Origin: Martinezella rhizogenes
Lineage (GTDB): Bacteria; Pseudomonadota; Alphaproteobacteria; Rhizobiales; Rhizobiaceae
Direction of reading: 5' to 3'
Length of the DNA stretch: 64,000 nt
NCBI GenBank assembly: GCA_013322215.1
Contig: JAAMEZ010000050.1
Coordinates: 1 to 64,000 of the forward strand
This document shows positions 60,498 to 64,000 of the stretch, one piece after another. A model generated the notes under the pieces. That model did not search any database. It saw nothing but the letters and a program-made list of their open reading frames with translations, and was not told the DNA's origin. A program made the translations under genes and the position numbers. Numbering within the stretch: the stretch's first letter is position 1; each line of letters opens with the position of its first letter.

Positions 60498-61078
60498 AGC
60501 CTCTCCCCTTTCAGGCGCGACAGGCGGATATAGAGCGCGCCCTCGCCGCCGTGATGCTGCGCAGCAGTCTCATAGGAGGAAATCAGAAAGCGGAATTCCG
60601 GCTTGGAAAACCAGAGCGGCACGGCGCGCTTCAGCGCTCCTTCACTGCCCATAGAGCTGCCCTTGCCTGTTATGACGAGCACATGGCGCAGACCGCGGCT
60701 ATGGGCACGCAGCAGGAAATCCAGAAGCATACCGTGGGCCTCGCTCTGGATGAGGCCGTGGAGGTCGATCCGGGCTTCGAGCGCCAGATGGCCCTTGGCG
60801 ATCTTGCGCTTGACGGGACGCTCGAGTGGATGATGGCGGCCGCCAGGCTGCTTTACGGGCGCTGAAACTTCCGGCGCTTCTGCGGATGCCGGCGCCGGCT
60901 TTGCCTTTGCGGCACGGGCAGTTTCCTCGCTTTCGGCTTCGGCCTGCAATGCTGCCTCAAAAGCCTCGATGTCAGCCATACGGCCCGGCATCGGGCGCGT
61001 GCTCTTGGCGACCTTACCCCAAAGGATGCGGTCCTCCGCACTGAGCTTTCGATCCTTGTTCTGCCGTTCCGGGGCCAT
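60494..61078 (-). CDS. Smr (small MutS-related) domain protein
   Basis: A 194-residue protein. An alanine- and lysine-rich, probably disordered N-terminus (about 1-95) leads to a C-terminal Smr nuclease-like domain with DLHGLIQSEAH and ITGKGSSMGSEG. Smr domains bind or cut nucleic acids; the standalone bacterial type has been linked to rescue of collided ribosomes, but the function of this subgroup is not settled. The ATG overlaps the TGA of mltA by one base. Confidence 0.92.
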   Translation of the reverse strand: MAPERQNKDRKLSAEDRILWGKVAKSTRPMPGRMADIEAFEAALQAEAESEETARAAKAKPAPASAEAPEVSAPVKQPGGRHHPLERPVKRKIAKGHLALEARIDLHGLIQSEAHGMLLDFLLRAHSRGLRHVLVITGKGSSMGSEGALKRAVPLWFSKPEFRFLISSYETAAQHHGGEGALYIRLSRLKGERL

Positions 61079-62196
61079 CAGCCGAACCTCTGCGCCGCCG
61101 CCTTCGGAATGAATATATAAAAATCGGCGTCGTTGCGCACGGTACCGGCGAGCTCCCCGGCATCGTAACCGGAGCCGGTAAAGATATCGCCACGCGCCGG
61201 CCCGACGATCGCGGAGCCCGTATCGAGCGCCAGCATCAGCCGCGCGAAAGGCTTGCCGGCATCGAGATGCGTCAGACTTTCCGAACGGATGAAGAAGGGA
61301 AAACCAAAGGTATGGATCAGCCGATCGACCGCAAGGGAACGGCCCGCTACCAACGGCACCTTGGCTGCCGCGATCGGTCCGAGAGCGGGATCGCTGACAT
61401 CGGCCTCGCGGAAGAAGATATAGGATCGATTGTGCGAGAGGACTTCATCGACCTGATCCGGATGGGCGTAAAGCCAATCGCGGATCGTCTGCATCGAAAT
61501 CGTTGCGCGATCCAGCAGGCCACGGTCTATGAGCAGGCGCCCGACCGCCGAGAAGGGATGACCGGCCTTGGCGGCATAGGTGATACGGCCGAGACGTCCA
61601 TCGGGATAGCGCAAACGTGCTGCCCCCTGCACGTGCACGAAGAAGACATCGACCTTGGATTTCGCCCAGGCGATTTCCAGGCCCTTGCCTTCGAGATAGC
61701 CACGATCGATCTCGCCACGGTCGGGATAGGCGGAAATCGAATCAGCCTGACGCCTGCCGAACATGTAGGAAGGATCGATATCGTCCGGCCGATTGCTGTC
61801 GTCGAGATCGATCAGATCATCCGGCCGACGATAAAAAGGATAGCGGTAGGTTTCGCTTGGCTCGGCCGACACTTCGATTTCCGGCTCGAAGAAGGCGGTC
61901 ACGAAACCGGTCGCGCCGCCATCGCGGCGAATGAAGAAGGGCTGGCAGTGCTCCTCGAAGAAGGCTCTGGCTTCGGCTGCATCGCCAGGTTCTTTCCCTT
62001 CTGCCGCATCGAGAAGCACCAGAAGATCATCGGCTGTCAGCCCGGCAGCGCCGGTGCGATAGGGCTTCACATCGCGGATATGGGTGCGACAGTCCTTCAT
62101 CGCGCGAAAAAGGCTGGAAGGATCGTCCTCCTCCCAGCCCTTCAGATCGGCGAAGGTTGCCGGCTCCAGCCTGAATTCCTGCGATGGGCTCGTCAT
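61078..62196 (-). CDS. mltA: Murein transglycosylase A
   Basis: A 372-residue protein with the MltA and 3D domains. LVAGRSLAVDRLIHTFG and DTGSAIVGPARGDIFTGSG form the C-terminal domain with the catalytic aspartates. It cleaves MurNAc-GlcNAc bonds to anhydro products. No signal peptide or lipobox can be seen: the protein begins MTSPSQEFRLEPATF directly at the domain. The start codon overlaps the timA stop (ATGA), so no upstream extension is available except in another frame. Confidence 0.94.
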   Translation of the reverse strand: MTSPSQEFRLEPATFADLKGWEEDDPSSLFRAMKDCRTHIRDVKPYRTGAAGLTADDLLVLLDAAEGKEPGDAAEARAFFEEHCQPFFIRRDGGATGFVTAFFEPEIEVSAEPSETYRYPFYRRPDDLIDLDDSNRPDDIDPSYMFGRRQADSISAYPDRGEIDRGYLEGKGLEIAWAKSKVDVFFVHVQGAARLRYPDGRLGRITYAAKAGHPFSAVGRLLIDRGLLDRATISMQTIRDWLYAHPDQVDEVLSHNRSYIFFREADVSDPALGPIAAAKVPLVAGRSLAVDRLIHTFGFPFFIRSESLTHLDAGKPFARLMLALDTGSAIVGPARGDIFTGSGYDAGELAGTVRNDADFYIFIPKAAAQRFG

Positions 62197-62894
62197 TGTT
62201 CCGATTCGGTCGCCACAAGTTTCCAGTTCGGATCGCGCGAGCGCGTGTCGCGGGCGAAAGTCCAGAGATCGCTGACCTCAGCCACGGCTTCGGCATCGCC
62301 ATCGATCAGCTTATCCGCCTTGTCGTAGGTGGCGGAAATCATCTGGCTGACGATGCGCATGGTGATAAGAACATCCGTTCCCTTCACCTCGGCAGTGACG
62401 ATATCGGCCTTGTCGATGCCGACGAAGGTCGATTTGACCTTTTCGCCCTTGGCCTCGCGATCGGCGATGGCGGCATCGAAGCCTTCGTAGACCTCACGCG
62501 ACAGGAGCCCCTTCAGCGATTTCCGGTCGCCGTCGGCAAAGGCCATGACGATCATCTCATAGGCCATGCGGGCACCGTTGACGAATTCCTTCGGATTGAA
62601 GGACGGGTCGGCCGCGTTCAATTCACGCAGCGAATCATTGAGTGGCGTGCCGGCCGGGGTGAAGGCATCGATGGCAGCAAAACGGTCTTCCTCTTCGGTC
62701 CCGTCACGACGCGGCAGAGTGACCACTTTGCCGGCGTCCGGCGGCGTCGGGCCATTGGCCGGATCTGCAGAACCGTAGAGATCGCGCGGCGGCTTCTCAT
62801 TCCCCGTGCGGCGGCCAAGGACGCTGCGCAACTGAAAGAAAATCAGCACCGCTGCCACCAGGAAAAAGATCGTCACAAAGTCGTTTGCACCCAT
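62193..62894 (-). CDS. timA: Tim44/TimA family membrane-anchored protein
   Basis: A 233-residue protein. One N-terminal membrane segment (VTIFFLVAAVLIFFQL) is followed by a polar linker and a Tim44-like domain from about residue 75 (FVNGARMAYEMIVMAFADGD; FVGIDKADIVTAEVKG). The bacterial relatives of mitochondrial Tim44 are inner-membrane proteins, here beside the secretion gene secB, though no link to export is proven. First gene of the four-gene operon; divergent from fxsA. The symbol follows usage in alphaproteobacteria. Confidence 0.9.
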   Translation of the reverse strand: MGANDFVTIFFLVAAVLIFFQLRSVLGRRTGNEKPPRDLYGSADPANGPTPPDAGKVVTLPRRDGTEEEDRFAAIDAFTPAGTPLNDSLRELNAADPSFNPKEFVNGARMAYEMIVMAFADGDRKSLKGLLSREVYEGFDAAIADREAKGEKVKSTFVGIDKADIVTAEVKGTDVLITMRIVSQMISATYDKADKLIDGDAEAVAEVSDLWTFARDTRSRDPNWKLVATESEQ

Positions 62895-63040
62895 CTCGTA
62901 TCGGAACCACCGTTAAAATTAAAAGATCAATCCCCATATAGTCCGCATCGATCTATCATTCAAATAGCGGACCAGTTTCTTTATTATATGCGAGAAACCA
63001 ACGCTTACGCGAAGAAACACGCTCTCAGGACCACCGTAAC

Positions 63041-63559
63041 ATGCGCCTATCACTTCTTCCTATCTTCGTTTTTCTGATGCCTCTGGCTGAGATTGCCGGA
63101 TTCATCGTGGTCGGAAAGATGATCGGCGTCTGGGCGACACTGGGGCTTGTCATCCTCAGCGTCCTGCTCGGTGCCGCTCTCTTGAGGATCCAGGGCATCG
63201 GCATTCTTCAGCGCATCTCGGCCGAAAGCCGCAATGGCGGCGATCCCGGCCGCGAGATGGTGCATGGCGCCATGATCGTCGTTGCCGCCTTCTTCCTGAT
63301 GCTGCCCGGCTTCATCTCCGACATCATCGGCCTGCTGCTGTTCATCCCGGCCGTGCGCGACCTCGCCTGGCAGGTCTTGCGCAAGCGTATCGTCGTTGTC
63401 GGCAATTCGCGGGCGTTCCGCCGTGGACAAGGCCCGGGTGCCGGGCCACAAGGCCGGCCGAGCAAACCCGGAAACGTCGTCGATCTCGATGAAGGCGATT
63501 TCCATCGCGAGCCGAACCGCAACTCGCCCTGGTCTGATAAAAAGCGTCTGGAAGACTAG
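63041..63559 (+). CDS. fxsA: FxsA family membrane protein
   Basis: A 172-residue protein with three or four membrane segments (FVFLMPLAEIAGFIVVG; ATLGLVILSVLLGAALL; MIVVAAFFLMLPGFI) and a polar C-terminal tail of about 55 residues. FxsA in E. coli, when overproduced, relieves F-plasmid exclusion of phage T7; its normal role is unknown. It is followed by secB after 95 bases and is divergent from timA. Confidence 0.92.
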   Translation: MRLSLLPIFVFLMPLAEIAGFIVVGKMIGVWATLGLVILSVLLGAALLRIQGIGILQRISAESRNGGDPGREMVHGAMIVVAAFFLMLPGFISDIIGLLLFIPAVRDLAWQVLRKRIVVVGNSRAFRRGQGPGAGPQGRPSKPGNVVDLDEGDFHREPNRNSPWSDKKRLED

Positions 63560-63654
63560 CGAGCGGCCGCGAGAGCGCCGGAGCCATAAGGGTTGTAAGC
63601 CCCTTTTCTAAATGCTAGATGGCGACACCCATTGAGACGTGAGAGGACACCCCC

Positions 63655-64000
63655 ATGGCCAACGAGACCAACGGCAACGGCGCAGCCACCCCGAGCCTCA
63701 GCATCCTTGCTCAGTACACCAAGGATCTTTCCTTCGAAAATCCGGGTGCTCCGCGCTCGCTTCAGGCCCGGGAAAATGCTCCGGACATCAATATCAACGT
63801 GAACGTCAACGCCAATCCGCTATCGGATTCCGATTTCGACGTGGTGCTGACGCTGAGCGCCGAAGCCAAGGATGGCGAGCGCGTCCTCTTCCACACCGAG
63901 CTGGTCTATGGCGGCGTCTTCCGCGTCACCGGCTTCCCGCAGGAACACATGCTGCCGCTGCTCTTCATCGAGTGCCCGCGCCTGCTGTTCCCCTTCGCAC
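63655..64000 (+). CDS. secB: Protein-export chaperone SecB (3' end outside the window)
   Basis: The first 115 codons of SecB are present. [18 protein letters not shown] is the conserved N-terminus, and the core strands follow ([21 protein letters not shown]). The chaperone is a tetramer that holds preproteins unfolded and hands them to SecA. ATG 63655 follows GAGAGGA by 8-9 bases. About a third of the protein is missing because the window ends. Confidence 0.96.
   Translation, partial: MANETNGNGAATPSLSILAQYTKDLSFENPGAPRSLQARENAPDININVNVNANPLSDSDFDVVLTLSAEAKDGERVLFHTELVYGGVFRVTGFPQEHMLPLLFIECPRLLFPFA

Overview
The window looks like a stretch of primary chromosome from an alphaproteobacterium of the Rhizobiaceae, most likely Rhizobium or a close relative. 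The base composition is GC-rich. The gene order is the conserved rhizobial core: hslUV-hisBHAFE-coaA, pckA-chvI-chvG-hprK-EIIA-HPr-ahcY, a DivL-like kinase followed by tsaE/amgK-murU-addB-addA-trxA, folC-accD-trpABF, and gyrB-secB. No prophage, insertion sequence, CRISPR array or tRNA was found. No protein comparison could be run, so the genus is an inference.

Layout. 1-122: a strong leftward promoter and leader that look like those of an rRNA operon lying just outside the window. 494-4978: helicase hrpB and the redox two-component pair ActS/ActR. 5042-13322: a DNA-repair nuclease-like protein (MmcB), an L,D-transpeptidase, malate synthase G, a hydantoinase/oxoprolinase-like protein, a cytochrome P450 and a DUF1402 exported protein. 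13598-20360: hslVU divergent from the histidine operon, which ends in pantothenate kinase. 20364-23548: alkB, arfB and pckA. 23882-29401: the ChvG/ChvI acid and envelope regulatory pair, the incomplete regulatory PTS (HprK, EIIA, HPr) and ahcY behind a probable SahR operator. 29719-41764: a DivL-type sensor with tyrosine in place of the phospho-accepting histidine, a TsaE-AmgK fusion, MurU, AddB, AddA and thioredoxin. 41842-46982: folate and acetyl-CoA carboxylase genes and trpF-trpB-trpA. 47123-57484: an accessory-like metabolic and stress region holding a quinone oxidoreductase/SDR/HxlR regulator trio, a SprT-like metalloprotease, PHB depolymerase, a FAH-family hydrolase, a PLP decarboxylase, a glutathionyl-hydroquinone-reductase-like GST and a nitroreductase. 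57549-64000: gyrB, a tightly overlapping timA-mltA-smr-xre operon read toward gyrB, then divergent fxsA and the start of secB.

How the genes work together. Several blocks serve the cell envelope and cell cycle: L,D-transpeptidase, ChvG/ChvI, the DivL-like kinase, AmgK/MurU for muramic-acid recycling, MltA and the Tim44-like protein. Others serve central carbon flow (glcB, pckA, PTS, phaZ), DNA repair (mmcB, alkB, addAB) and amino-acid synthesis (his, trp).

The most interesting non-coding signal is a small hairpin seen five times between genes. Its core is conserved (AAAACC, a short variable part, then ACTTTT), and the three bases flanking the core change together so that pairing is kept. Two of these copies form the second half of a 115-bp two-hairpin element of the RIME type. 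I found no clearly new multi-gene system. The best candidates for follow-up are the covarying hairpin family, the TsaE-AmgK/MurU coupling and the possible thiol-switch regulation of the quinone oxidoreductase genes.
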